From Climacium dendroides (taxonomy: Eukaryota > Streptophyta > Bryopsida > Hypnales > Climaciaceae), in NCBI GenBank assembly GCA_950106755.1, contig OX467088.1, forward strand, positions 1,100,001-1,164,000: DNA of 64,000 nucleotides, written 5' to 3'. Below the pieces are notes generated by a model, which was given only the letters and a program-made list of their open reading frames with translations, made no database searches and was not told the origin of the DNA. Positions 44,407-56,931 of this stretch are shown here, one piece after another (the first letter of the stretch is position 1; each line of letters opens with the position of its first letter). The position numbers and the translations under genes are program-made.

Positions 44407-45495
44407 TGTAGTGATTAGTCAGACCAGTATTCCTCCAGTTAGCCCTTAATTCTCACCAAAGACCTACTTAGAGTAAACCGCTTCGGAATCGTTCCCACGA
44501 GGACTTGAGGTTTACAAATTCATAGGCTAACTCAACTTAAGTTTTAACTTTCTCTCCTTCTTACTAATCTGGACTATAGGTCCAGTTCAGCCACTAGTGT
44601 CGGGTGGGTTTCGGAAAAGTTTGGAAACCGTTCAGTTGCCCCTTCCAAGATCCCTGGATTTAGGTGATAAGTGGCCAAATCTACCGTCCGGATGCTTACT
44701 ACATCTAAAAACACGCTCTTTCTCTCTCTCTACCTCTAACACTAATGCTAAACTAACACTTCAGGGACCAGAAGTGTCTTACTTTTCTATCACCTCACAA
44801 ATTCGTAATGCTTACCAGACCAGGTCATGTAGGGACGGTCAAGGACTACAACGACATTCTAGCATTACCCTGACACTGAGCCTCCCGTCGACTGGCTGGA
44901 TATCCTCGCACTCTCTTGGCGTTATGTTGAGGCTTTGACTTCGTCTATGGGGAATTTCGGCAGTCGGAATTTGGGCACGTCTTGCAAACTCCCGTACATG
45001 GAAGTTGCTAGCAGCCTCTCAGATACCCTTACACCTAAGGCCGTATCCTACCCTTAGGCTATACCGGCATCCAGGCAGTAGTACACTAACACTACTGTCG
45101 GAACAATCCAGCTGATCTCTCCATCAAGTTAGTGACGTCCGAAAACCACTCACGAAGTCGACTCTTGCTACTCAAGGTAAGTTCTCAACATCCAGAAAAG
45201 CATGAATGGACCCACACACCCCACAAGCATGTACCAGATACAAAAGTAAGAGAATAGAGATCTCCAAACACTTGAATTAGGCTCAAAAAGATATAAGCTG
45301 AAAATATTGGGACGGATGTGAATGACCACAAAGGTCCATCAAAACCTAATTTATACTAAAACTAACATCATCCTAAAAATCCCACAAAACATTCCTACTA
45401 GACCGCTAGATTTCTGGTAATCTCCTAGATCCTATTTTTCGGTCCGGCTTTTAACGGCCGGACTCCGGTACTGTCGTTAATATATACACTACTGT
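44407..45495 (-). mobile_element. LTR family F, about 1.09 kb
   Basis: It starts TGTAGTGATTAG beside the primer binding site and runs to about 45495, just before the end of ORF-C copy C5. The first 480 bases match 8375-8855. In minus orientation it is the 5' LTR of the gag unit and simultaneously lies 3' of ORF-C copy C5, as in tandem elements that share one LTR. The right terminus is inferred from the end of the neighbouring ORF. Confidence 0.66.
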
Positions 45496-45498
45496 CCA

Positions 45499-48400
45499 CT
45501 ATTCCTCTGGATCCTTATCCGTGGGAGGAATAAGGTCCTTCAACGAGTCCAAATTGATCTACTTCCGGCTACTCTCTGGAGAAAACAAATCCGGACCCTG
45601 TGAGCACTTTTTTACCCACCCATGGTAAACTAGTGTTGCACAACCAGGTTCTTTGTATTGTTTTGTAAGTTTTGTCCTAAAGGTGCCTAGTGTCAATCCA
45701 TTGTGCCTTCCAAGCAATGGATCTTTTCTAACTCTTACATGTGAAAAATAAACAAAACAACAAGAAATTCTAAATAACTATAAGTTTTACCCTTTTATCT
45801 CAACTAACTAAGCCAATGTGGTTTTTATTCAAAATGAATTCAGTCTAGATTTATCATTTTTAAGTGATAGAACATGTTATGCCATTTCTAAAAATATAAA
45901 ACTCGTCCTCATCCGAGCTTTCTAACAATAGTTATGGAAGGATGAAGGTTGACCGCTAATTGGTTCATCAAACTTCATCCATTGATTTCTACTAATCTAT
46001 CTTATAATTTTACTTGATATTTGACTTTTGGTCTCTGAACTCTATTTACTATTTGAATTTCTAATATGGTTGACTTTGGATGATTTATCTAACTTTCATT
46101 CATTTTGACCCCTAAACTTCATCCGTCTCTATCTTTCTCATTTTTTGTTGGATTTCTAAGTGTGAGACATTTTTGGAAACCTCTAAACTAAAGGTATCAC
46201 AATCTGAATCTAAAACTTGGAGAAAATCTAGTTTTAATATTCTGACTTGAAAGGTTAGTTCGGCTAAGGTATTTAAAACCATCTACTTTGCAATTTGATG
46301 GTAATTTGGGTATTTAGAATCTTACCTCACTTTGTGAGTCGTCTTGAACGTTGTAGATGAGTCTTTCAGAATCTCCATTTTTCTCCATAGTTTCGTCTCT
46401 CAATAATTTATGCTCACCGCTTGAAAGTAGACTTTTAATACAAATTTGCAACTAAATTCTAGCTACTATTCCTCCTTTCTTCTATTTGGGATTTTATACT
46501 ATACTTTTCTAATGGTTGGCTTTGAAAACTCTTGACCTCCCAACCACTATTTTTTCATTTTTCGCTTGCCTAATGACACCTTGCGATATTTCACATGGTC
46601 CACCCTTCGTGTCTCAATCCTATTGGTTGTTCTAGATACTTGAGATTTCTCCTTCAACTTCAACTATAACAATCTAACAATTTGGTTTTCAATTCACAAC
46701 TATCATTCCTATTGAGTTTTTGAACTCAAACTTAGTCTAAGCTAAAAGAGTTGAAAGAGGGGTGAGATAGAACTTTGTTTTGCATTCTTCCATTCTAATC
46801 ACACCTCCCTAATCTATCCTTCTTCCCTTTTAATCTATTTTCTAATTTCCTTATCAAATGCCTTAGCTCTCGGTCTGACTTTTGACAGCTTACTATTTTT
46901 AGACTTATAATATATTTTCCTTGTAGAGGCTAAAACTAACTTTCTAAGTTGATGTGGAACTTGCAAATTGGACTTTTCTAGTAGAAATTATGCATGGATG
47001 AAGTTTTGAGTCCTAATTAGTGTCTGAAACTTCATCCGCTTATATCTTACTCATTTTAGCTTGGATTTCTTTGTGTTTTATGTTTCTGGAAAGCTCTTGA
47101 CCTCTACTATGAGATTTTGAACTTCAATTTGTACTGACCCTTCTTTTTAGCGGCCTGACTACACCCTTGGTCTCGGCTCTAAAGAAAGACTGATATTAAA
47201 AATGACAACTTGACCAAACTAAGGAAAAAAGGCCTAACTACATAGAAATGATCAAAAGAAAGGAGAGGTTCAAAGCTTCGCCGTCAAAATGAAAATAGCT
47301 AAGAATTCAAATCCCACAAAGTCAAAGCTTCACCGTATTCTAAAGAATATACAATTTCCTCCTTCACTCTAAAACATGCAAAGTCAAAGCTTCGCTGTTC
47401 CAAATGAGACAAGAAAATTACAAGGAAATACTCCCACTTCCACTACAAGTTAATACAATTATAAAAAACCCTCTAGAGACCCCACAAAGCGACATCGCCA
47501 AGGTATGGAGTGGGGTTTCTCTCTAGGATTAGTACAAGCCAAAAATCCAACAATAATGATCCAAAACCCAAGTTTCAATGACAAAAAACAACCAAGATGA
47601 AGCCAAGATTTGAAAGAACTTGGCCAAGGACAACACAAAGGAAATAGTGCTAAAATAACCAAATGTTAGTGCTAAAATAACTTAAACGATGCTAGAGAGT
47701 TTCCCCAAGCGGCATCGCCAGTCATAGGGGAAGGAGACTCTAGGATTAGTACAAAGTTAGTTCAAAACACCTACAAAACATCAACAAAATACAAGAACTC
47801 TACAAAACATCACCCAAGCTTCAAATAACCCACAAGAAATGCCACAGGAAGATAGCTAAGCTTGAAGGGACCCCAAGTCCTTCAAGAGAGATCCAAAAAC
47901 AACAAAGGAGCTTGAAATGCTCCAAAAACAAGGAAATTCGGCAACGTGGTCTAAATGGCCAAAATCCAACTAAATGGACCCAAATGAAAACAAGGCGGTT
48001 CAAAATGAACCTAAAGGGTGTTTTGAGAGGAGAATGGGTGCCCTTATATACTCTCTCAAGGGCACCCCCCTCCTCTCTTTTCCTACAAGGTAATCTTATC
48101 AATTAAGATTTTCATCTAATTTGCCCAATTTTCACTTCTACGCTGGTTCAAATTCCTAACTTTTGGAGAAATGCTCCAAATCACAAACGGATTGCGCCAT
48201 TGACTTCAGAAGGCCATTTTTAGTCTAAAGGAACTTCCACCCCTTTTTCCTACATCAAAATCACAAAGATTTCTAGCGCTAACTAGAAGACCAAAATTAG
48301 ATAAAAACCCAACTTTTGGAGATCAACTTTTCTAAGAAAAGTAACTAGCCTAGGCTCTTTAGTAGGTATAAGGGAGTAAGAAAAGACCCCGCTTTGACCT

Positions 48401-51308
48401 TAATCCAGTTCCGTATGCTCCTCGTACGCCGGTCAACTCCACGATTAATCTTTAAATTTGCCAATTTTGGAGAATCTTGATGGTTTTGCATCTTCTGACT
48501 ATCGGAATGCCATGAAACTTATTGGAGCTTGTTATTAACATAAAAGAAGCTAACCTAATTTTTAGTGAGATTTTACCGTTGTCAGGGTAATTTCTAGAGA
48601 TTTCCCATCATTACTTTCAACGGTTGACTACCCGGAAAAAGATCTTTTGAAGATCAGAAAAAATCGAGAATTTTCATGGAACCTCTCATGGAGTTTCACA
48701 AGGTATGTGCAAACTCATATTCCTATTTTGCACATCTAAGGAGGGAGAATCAAATCCTGTTATCTCCTTTAACTTCCGATAAGAAAAGAATCTTCCAAAT
48801 AAAAGGGAATCTTGATGAGCCGATTGCTCCGTTGGACTCCTGGCATGATTTCTACTTCGAACTACCGTACTTAAGTTATAGATGCCCTCCTATGATTCGT
48901 CTTGAGTTTTCTTCACTTACAGGCTAACAATTGGAGTTTCTACTATTTTGCCAATGAAATGGGAAAACTGAAACCTCTTCTTTGGGAATCTATACTAAGA
49001 TTTTTACATAGTTCCCTTGAACCAATTTGGTTAGGATCTTTCACTGAAAGGCAGGTTTAGACAAGTTGGGCAATTTCTACTAAACATGGTTATTTTGTAC
49101 AATTTCTGGGTTTCTACCCTATCTACATGCAGGATTTGGTTACAAATAACAAGAAATGTCTCAATTAGGACCAATGGTCATATTGGTATGTGACATCTCC
49201 GTTTTGATTATTAACTCTTTTTGGGACTTTTTGTATATAAAACTATACTCAAAACTTTATAAAATCCAAAAAAAACAATTCCGAAGCATGAGTGACCAAA
49301 TGGGCACTCACAGACCCTTTACTCTCCATCTTGGGTCCCTTACGATGTTGGTGTCCCTGTCCACCCTCCGGGTTCCGACTATCGAAACTTCCGGACTTCC
49401 CTGAGAATCCTTTTGGGTCTTTTTGTGACGGGAAGAAGATTGTACCAACCAGCCTCCGTGAGTCTCCGGAGGAGTACCCGTAAGGTCAATGAGTGGGGTC
49501 ACCGAAAGGAGGTCTTTACTTCCTTGGGGTACCACAACACCCTAATCCACTCCTTCTGGTCTCCCCGGCAGTGGTGAAAGTTCTGGACCAGCAGGTACCA
49601 CCAGTGATACTTTTGTAACGATAGGTTCCGGATCATTACCTTCCGGAACCACCAAGGTCTGGGCGGAAGGGGAAGAAGGAGTTATCGGATTTGACTCTGC
49701 GGGAGCTAGATACTCCATCATATCCCGCATCTCGGCCCGAGAGGCGTCCATCCGTCTCGCTTACTCCAGTAAAAAACTGATAATGGGTACCCGACTCAAG
49801 TTGGCGGCTGCGTCGAAGTTAGCCTCGAACAATCGAGCTTTGTTGATGTAGTCCGCCGACACTTCCAAGGAACTCCGGAGCTGGACCACACCCTAGTACA
49901 ATGCCGCTATCTATCGGCTATGGTCCTCTCCTATGACTCTAGCCGTCTTTTGAGCGGTGCGTAGATCACTCTCCAACCTGACACACTTGGATTCCGATTC
50001 CTGGACTCGATCCAGCAAGGTTCATTTTTCCACTCGTAAAGCACCCAACTCTGTCACCAACCGCTTTTGCTCCTCTATTAAGAGGGCATTTTGTTTTTCT
50101 GCCGCCACATGCGCGTCCGTCCTCTAGAAGATGGCGTTCCGGTCGATCAGTGCCATCTTCCGGCACACCCGTTTGAGGGTCTCCTCATAGTTGTAGAGAA
50201 CCTTCATAAGATCGTCCGCCCACCATATGATGTGTTGGGCCATTTCCGCGATATCTTCCATTGGCGATCCCCCTAATTGGAGTTCGCTTCTCTCTCCCTT
50301 TTTTGCCTCTGTAAGTCTGGTTCGGGAGGGTCCGACCTCGGTCTGAGCGGGATTTACTTGCGACTGCACCGGTCCAATCTTTTGTGGAGAAGGTCGGGTT
50401 TCTTGCGGAGCAGGTCCGGTTTCTTCCTTTCGATCCGGAACTTCTTCCTCTAGTGGCTCCAGCACGAGAGGATCTTTTGTTGGCCTTCCCATTCCGTCGT
50501 GGCCTCTTCGCTAAAAGAATGGGTGGTTCCTTGTCATCCGTCTCTTCATCATCTAGTCTGTCTCGGGGAGCTGAATTAGTTCCTAATAGGCAATTTCCTC
50601 GTTCGCCTTGAGCAGGGAGTGCTGGGAATACAGGTAGAAGATGTAAGCCGGAAGAAGGCTCTCACCCTTCTTCCTCTATCGGAGGGAACGCAAAAGGTCT
50701 CCTATCAATTCATGGATGACGGATGCCCAATCCATCATCATTTTATCTTGAAGACTCCCTAGGATTGCGGAAGCCACTTTGGCTACCACTCGCCTTGGCT
50801 TGGTTGGGTGAAGAATAGGGTTAAGGAACGCTATCACATCCCGTTACTCCGGATTCACTAGATCGGAAACCTGGTGACCCTCCTTCGGATTGGCCGGTGC
50901 CCGAAATTTGCACTCCATGCATTCTTGATTCTTCTCCATAACTTTGTTCAGCACCATCCGGAGCTTGTAGACAGCTCTCCACACGTTGATCATCCACAGT
51001 TCTGGCTTTGCCCGGAGGGTGGTATCCAAGATACCACTTTCCGAACGAAGCAGGCCAGACATTAAACTCTCCTCTCGGATGCCCTAAGGAACATCCAAGA
51101 AACCCTCACATTCCATATTGGTGAGGTTCCGTCGCAAGCGCTCTAGCCGGTCCTCCTCAATGGGAACTTCCAACACCACCTTCATCACCGGAATCGACCT
51201 CGGCCGAGGCGGTGGCGGTGGCATCTCTTCGTCCGAGTCTTCTGGTAGATTCTTCAACTTGCGCCGGCTCGCCCTGGAAGCCATCATCCTCATAGGAAAA
51301 CCTTGCAC
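45499..51308 (-). pseudogene. ORF-C copy C5, split by element D2
   Basis: The frame opens near 51308 (MRMMASRASRRKLKNLPEDSDEE follows), with PIEEDRLERLRRNLTNMECEGFLDV, LWMINVWRAVYKLR, FRAPANPKEGHQVSDL and the LFYLYSQH-type segment near 50620. A Pro/Glu-rich linker, coiled coil (50260-49950) and a polar tail follow. Many TAG stops but one frame are seen to 49313. There element D2 intervenes. On its far side the frame resumes (RVKGPDLFSPESSRK, then INLDSLKDLIPPTDKDPEE) and stops at TAG 45499-45501. The continuity across D2 confirms both the insertion and the ORF. This copy is more divergent from the others in its N-terminal half. TTCTTATA (51477-51484) gives a minus-strand TATAAGAA box upstream. 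Confidence 0.74.
45599..49312. mobile_element. element D2, 3.7-kb TG...CA insertion
   Basis: It starts TGTGAGCACTT and ends GGCACTCACA. It is flanked by a perfect 5-bp duplication GACCC (45594-45598 and 49313-49317) and interrupts ORF-C copy C5 at a codon that reads through after excision. It has the same ends and 3' half as D1 (5982-7954), plus an extra ~1.7 kb in the 5' half. It contains three GTCAAAGCTTCGCCGT-type repeats (47275-47400), a CCTTATATACTC box near 48051 and a conserved short ORF at 48676-48927. No gag or pol is present. It is either a very long solo LTR or a large non-autonomous retroelement. Confidence 0.84.
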
Positions 51309-51780
51309 AATCTCTCCCTACCTCTCTTGCTTACAAAATGTCACTCCGGTTCCCCCTGTACGATCACAACTCACATAGTCCCTCAATCTACCGGAATTCT
51401 CTAAAAGTTGGGAAGACGAAAACGCAGATGTAAGAAAATAAAAAAGTACTCGTGTCTTCCGCCGACTACAGTTCTCTTCTTATACTGGCCAGACGGACAA
51501 ACGGTCGGATGAAAATACGGGATAGGTTTTGGCGGCAAAAACCTAACCCTAGTATGGATCCGGTTTTCAGCTCTTAGGGTTAGTGCCGTCATCCGATTTC
51601 CAGAACTTTCTAGGGTTACGGAATTAGAATTTTATACCTAATGGAATTTTTCCGGATCTGGAGATCCGGTATTCTTGAATTTTTCTAAATTCCTATGAGA
51701 ACTCAAAAACTTTCCTTTTTAAGGGAACAATTTTCGAGATTTCCCGTCAAATGCTAGTGTTCTGGGTCTAGCATGTGGAA
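51309..51780 (-). promoter_or_regulatory. divergent spacer between ORF-C copies C5 and C4, with a TATA box
   Basis: The minus-strand box TATAAGAA at 51477-51484 lies about 170 bases before the C5 frame. The rest is CCGG-containing sequence ending where copy C4 begins abruptly on the other strand. Confidence 0.5.
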
Positions 51781-53263
51781 TCACATTCCTACAGGTACAG
51801 TGCAGACCAAACGGTAGGGAGATTTCGTGCGAGAGAAGTTCAAGGGAGCGGCCAACCCCAAAGACGGATTTGCCATCGAAGACTGTGTCAACGCGCAACA
51901 CCACAGGTTGCTCAAATTCTTGGTGCCAATCCTACGTCTAGAGAAACCCATACGGGTGACTTCCACGATCGAAAATACCATCTTCGGAGCCTTGAGCGGG
52001 GAAAAGAAGATGGATTGGGCGGGCTACATTTACGCGTTGGTGAATGCCCTAATTGCCAATGTGAGAAAGAGTAAGGCTACTCCGGTATGCCCCTACCTTC
52101 TCCACTTGTATAAGAATCAGAGTCTCTTGACCACAGAGGAGAACAAAGAGTAGCGAGCCAAATGCCTCTCCGGACGTTTGGTGGATTGGACGAAGAATTC
52201 GACACCGAACCGAATAGCTCGGAGCTGGAAGACAAGGGTGAGAACTTGAAGAAGAGGGTTTGGGCAGAGGAAGAAGAACAGGAAGAAGATGAAATTCCTC
52301 TCAGTCGGAGAAGGATTAAGAAGACGTCCAATCTAAGGGGATCTTTTTCGGTACCCAGCAAGGACAAGGGTCCGGAACCGGTGAATAGAGTGGAACTGGT
52401 CGTCCCACAAAAAAAGGAGCCAATAGAGGCGGTCAAGCTGAAAACCCGCTCCAATGACCTAGTTGACGGACTTGACGGGTTCGTACAACGACCTGATCCG
52501 AATTCTCAGTGCGGTGAGAGCGGATTGGGAGGTTAAGTACACCACACTAAGGGAAGTGGCAGACTTGGTGGGTGGAAATGTGAACAGTTTGCTACCAAAA
52601 GCGGTAGCAAACTACATCAGCAACACGGATGAGATCTGAGAATTGGAGAATAGAGTACTAAAGCAGAATATGAACCTGCGGGAGACGGACGAGTTGCTTC
52701 TCTGGTTGCGAGGGGAGATTCAAGTCTTTCGGAAGGACCTGGAGACCAGTCGTGAGCAGGTGAAGATTGCAAGGTCTCTGTAGGAGGAGACCAGGGCAGC
52801 AATCGACCGGATGACGGCAGTGGTGGGGGCATTCGGCGATGTGATGGAGAAAGCTAAGCTATTCAATGAGGGAGTGCACAAGGACTAGAAGCCTTCTAGT
52901 ACTCGGATTGCCCTCATCCTAGCTGACTACGCCGGAGAGATAGAGGACACCATGAAGGAATTTCGGAAAGATGCTAAGGGATTAGAGGAGAGCATCTGGA
53001 AGTTCCAGGGTGAGCCAATCTCTCTATTTGGGATTTTGATCCCAAATGAATTCGATGATTTGGAAATCCTAGAGGGGAAGTTTGAGACTCCAGTCTCAAA
53101 AGAGAAGGAAGGAGGAAGGACTTCCATGTCAGGAGCTCCACGAGCAATGGCAGGGACAAACTTCCTTATGGAACCGGAGCGCATTTTGGAAGGGGGAGAC
53201 AGGAGTAAGAGCTTGAGCGAGTCAACACCTATAGCTACTCCAGATAGTGGTGGACCCCCTTAG
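51781..53263 (+). pseudogene. ORF-C copy C4, 5'-truncated
   Basis: It begins within the domain near 51820 (REKFKGAANPKDGFAIEDC) and continues with VTSTIENTIFGALSGEKKMDWAG and VCPYLLHLYKNQSLL, then a stop at 52151 and a frameshift into the acidic linker (52162-52536). The coiled coil (about 52620-52950) holds two further stops, DEI-stop-ELENR and RSL-stop-EETRA, the second fitting CAG to TAG. The tail (52952-53263) starts MKEFRKDAKGLEESI and ends at TAG 53261. The first ~110 codons are missing. Confidence 0.72.
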
Positions 53264-54189
53264 GATGAGTAGATAGTTGAGAATTTAAAGGTAGGAAATT
53301 TTGTTAGACTGGACCTTATCTCGGAAAAGTAGGAAAAGTTCAGATCTGAAAATCTCGGCTGGATCAGTGCCGGAATTCCGAGGACACTTTTTGTAAATTT
53401 TGTATATAATTCAAGTCTCAAGCCTGAGACGGAGAGAGTTATTTTTCTTGCATATGTTGTCTCCTTTTGTATTTTCTATTGTTTTCCTTGTCTTCCCAAA
53501 GAATGGCCGGGTGAGGAAATGAGAGATTGAATACAGATGAGTGGATTGTAAGAGAAGCTTCTCCCCTTGGTGTTTTCTTGTGATTGCATGTGCATGTGAA
53601 CAGGTTGTAAGCATTGGAAGTGAGTCATAACACCTCAGTAGATTTAGAGTTCATTATTCCGGGTGAGATAGTTAGTATTAGGTGTCGTAGCACAGGAAAG
53701 TCAAATTGCTTCTCTAGGACCGGAAATGATCCTAAAGTGACCTGTTTATCGTTCCCACAGAGATTTAGTTGGAGGAATCCTTGTTTGTCCGGAAGAGAAG
53801 GATTTGCTTTGCCACAACAGACCCAAGAACACCTACTCTAATCCGGTTAAGTCCCAATTCTAACTATTCTATTCTATTACCATACTCACCCTTTACCTTC
53901 TCCTATTCACACATTATCTACAATCTATTTACAATCAAACCGGAACTGAAAAGAGGGTAGCTAGTCCGACTTTCCCGTTCTTGGTAACCGGAATCGAGTT
54001 TAACCTCTGAATCAAGAGGGATCCACGTATTGGGCTTGATGCAGGAAGCTTGAAACCTATCCTCTAAGTTTTAGAGTGACAAGAGATCCACTGTAAAAAG
54101 AAAAGAAAAACACAATACAGCAAAGCCTAATTCCGGCCGAACTTTCCTTCACAGCTAAACCGAATAGCTATCGGGCTCAACAGGTCACT
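53264..54189. other. LTR-derived non-coding DNA
   Basis: TTGTATATAATTC at about 53397-53409 is a plus-strand TATA-like box suited to an LTR following copy C4. From about 53690 the sequence changes to a minus-type motif (ATCGTTCCCACAGAGATTTAG near 53752), so two LTR pieces in opposite orientation probably meet here. No ORF was recognised. Confidence 0.4.
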
Positions 54190-55394
54190 ATCGCAGTACA
54201 AAGTAAGTAAATTCCCTGTTATACTCCCAAAAACTCCTTTAAAGTATAACTAAGTGACTCTAAAGATCGAACCCACAAGATCTTGTGAAGTATTTGGCTT
54301 CATTACACGATTTAGGATGAGTTAGCTTATAAACCCAACTTCTGGTTTCAGGTCAATTACTCGAAAAACTATAATATCCGGAAAACGAAGAATTAGCTTC
54401 CCACCACTATTCCGGTTCTACCAACTATCCGGTCTTAACAACAATCACAACCCCAAGAGGCTATAATTTTTTATCCTGGTTACTTCTGTAGACCAATCCG
54501 TTCCAGTCTAACGGTACTATTTTGGATACTACCCGGTTTAATTTATCCTCTGTTTCACCATCAGAGGGTTCGCCCCTTGGTTTTTAGAGTGGTAGGCCCA
54601 CCATTCCTTCCGTAACTTATACTGGCTGAAGACCCACTCTTCTATCTTTTAATCTCCTCCTTACTACGGATCCGGTTTGGTCTTTCACAACAACCTGGGT
54701 ATTAATCCGGATTGCAGGTCACACAAAGACTCCCCGTACGATCCTCTGATACAACAACGACCTTGGGCACCCTCTCCTATCCGTGCGAAGTTAGGTGGTT
54801 ACAAGTGAACCCGTCCATTCCAACACTTACTAGAGCTATTCCATTTACCAAATATGGCAGCAAGACCTCACAGGAGATCGGACACTCAACCGGATTTCCC
54901 ACCCAGGAGTTCTAGCGCAAGTAGAGAATCCCTCCCTATCCACCTAGCCTAACAATGGTTTTCTCACCCGGAATCTCAAACTCTAGACACGTTGAGGAGC
55001 TGAAGCGCACTCCCAACTCTTTTAATACCTACTCACATACACTGAAACTTGTAGAATAAAATACACCAAGGGGAAAAAATGCCAACTCTTAGCTTTCCTC
55101 TTTGCTCTCATCACTTCCGGTCATACAACAGGCACACAACTCTCATGGCACAAATATACAACAGCAAAGCAAAAACAGAGGACACCAAGGAATTTTGCAA
55201 AAGAAGGCTTTTTTTCTCCCTCTCCCTTTCTTAAGGCAGGTTTATATACAAAACCAAAAAAGTGCAAAAAGGCAAAAAGCGTCACGGAATCCAACCGCAT
55301 TTTCCAGCTAAACTTCCAATCCTACCTACCTACCAACCACCGGATAGAATCCAATTCCGATCTAACTCCTCTAGTATGTACAAACTTTTACTAT
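54190..55394 (-). mobile_element. LTR family E, copy E1
   Basis: It matches E2 (55796-56931) over most of its length, including GTAAGTAAATTCCCTGTTATA at the left, CCATCAGAGGGTTCGCC and CACACAAAGACTCCCCGTACG. On the minus strand TGTATATAAACC near 55234-55245 is a TATA box. It lies immediately downstream (minus strand) of the ORF-C tail at 55395, so it reads as a 3' LTR. Confidence 0.66.
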
Positions 55395-55795
55395 CTACAA
55401 TCCTAACCCTAAGGTAGGACTTTTCAGCTCGGCTTCCATCCCCTCGATGATTTCAGTCAGGTTCCGGTTCCGTTCCCCATCCACAGGTTTTGGAACTGGA
55501 TCAGCTTGACCGGAATCGGGTGTGGATTCCAGATCAATGGCGGATTCTGGGGTGTTTGCCAGTTTAGATGCCTGTGCAGTCATCTTGGGCTTGGGAGTCA
55601 TATTCTTCTCTTCTTCAGTAGCTGTCACATCCGGAAACTCTTCTGGTAGGGAGAGCTCCAACAAAGGGACCTCCTTAGCTCCCATTAGTTTCCGACTGCT
55701 CTCTTCAATCTTATCCGCTGAAATCCACTCCTCCTTTAGTGTCGTCTCAACCGGCTCCATGTAGTCTGTGAGAATCCTTACTATGCTAGCACCAG
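55395..55795 (-). pseudogene. ORF-C copy C1, C-terminal fragment
   Basis: A minus-strand frame of about 133 codons from the edge of E2 (GASIVRILTDYMEPVETTLKEEW) to TAG at 55395-55397. It aligns with the tail of copy C2: ADKIEESSRKL against ADRIVESS-stop-KL, and DGERNRNLTEIIEGME against NGERNWNLNEVFEQLE. Everything upstream has been replaced by LTR E2. Confidence 0.66.
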
Positions 55796-56931
55796 ATTGA
55801 CGTAGTACAGAGTAAGTAAATTCCCTGTTATACCCTCAAAAATCACCCTAGAGCATAACAAAATGACCCTAAAGATCGAACCCATGAGATCCTTTGAAGT
55901 AGCTAACTCTATTAAGGAGATAAACCCAATAAAACCCCTCACTTCTACTTTCCGATTGTACCTCGGAAAACCGGAATGTCTAAAACCCAACCGGAAAACT
56001 AAGACCGGACTGTATCCTATTTCCGATTTTACTAGTTCCACGGTTTCTGGCTAACTTCTCAATTCTGGACCATTTTGTTTCCGGTCCTAAGTGTCTACGG
56101 AGCGGATCTGTTCCGGTTCACTCTTTCTAAACCCGGTTTAGTTTTGCCTTTGTTTTACCATCAGAGGGTTCGCCGCTTGCTTTTGAAAGTGGTAGGCCCA
56201 CCACTCCTTCCGTGACTTATAGTGGCTGAAGACCCACTTCCTATCTTTCTATCCTCCTACTCTAATCCGGATCCGGTTTGGTCCTTCACAGCAATCCGGA
56301 TCACAGGTCACACAAAGATCCCCCGTACGATCCTCTCATACTATAACAACTTTGACGCTGATCCGTTCCGTACTAATTTCGGTGGCTACAAGTGCACCCG
56401 TCCGTTCCATCAACTACAGAAGTTCTTCCATTTTACCCACAACGGGGGCAAGACCTCACAGGAGTCAAGACACTCGACCAGATTTCCCACCTAGGAGTTC
56501 TAACACAGCTAAGGAATCCCTCCCTATCCACATAGCCTAATCAACGACTTTCTTACCCGGAATACTAAACTTCTACAGATGCTGAGGCACTGGAATCCAC
56601 TTCTAGCTCTTCATGACCTACTCAGATGTACTTAGAACCGGAAACATCCATCAAAGGGAGAACTCTACCCACACATCCGTGCATACCACCTTACTTCAAC
56701 TCTGTACATTCTTGCCAACACTCGGGAGGAATACACAAAACAAAGTCAATGGAAAGTACACAAGGAAATGCCAAAAGAACTCTCCTCGTCTCCAACTCGG
56801 AGACTATTTTATATACAAAAAGCAAAAAGCAAAAAGTGAATACATGATTTCCGCCTCTGAAGGCGCTGACAATCCGGTCCTACCTTATCCTAACCAGATT
56901 CTATTCCGGTTCTTATTTATAAGTCCTATTT
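55796..56931 (-). mobile_element. LTR family E, copy E2
   Basis: It is a second copy of E1 in the same orientation, directly downstream of ORF-C copy C2. The minus-strand TATATAAAA at about 56808-56816 corresponds to the E1 box. It abuts the C1 fragment without spacer, so the two ORF-C/LTR units form a tandem array shaped by recombination or deletion. Confidence 0.66.
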
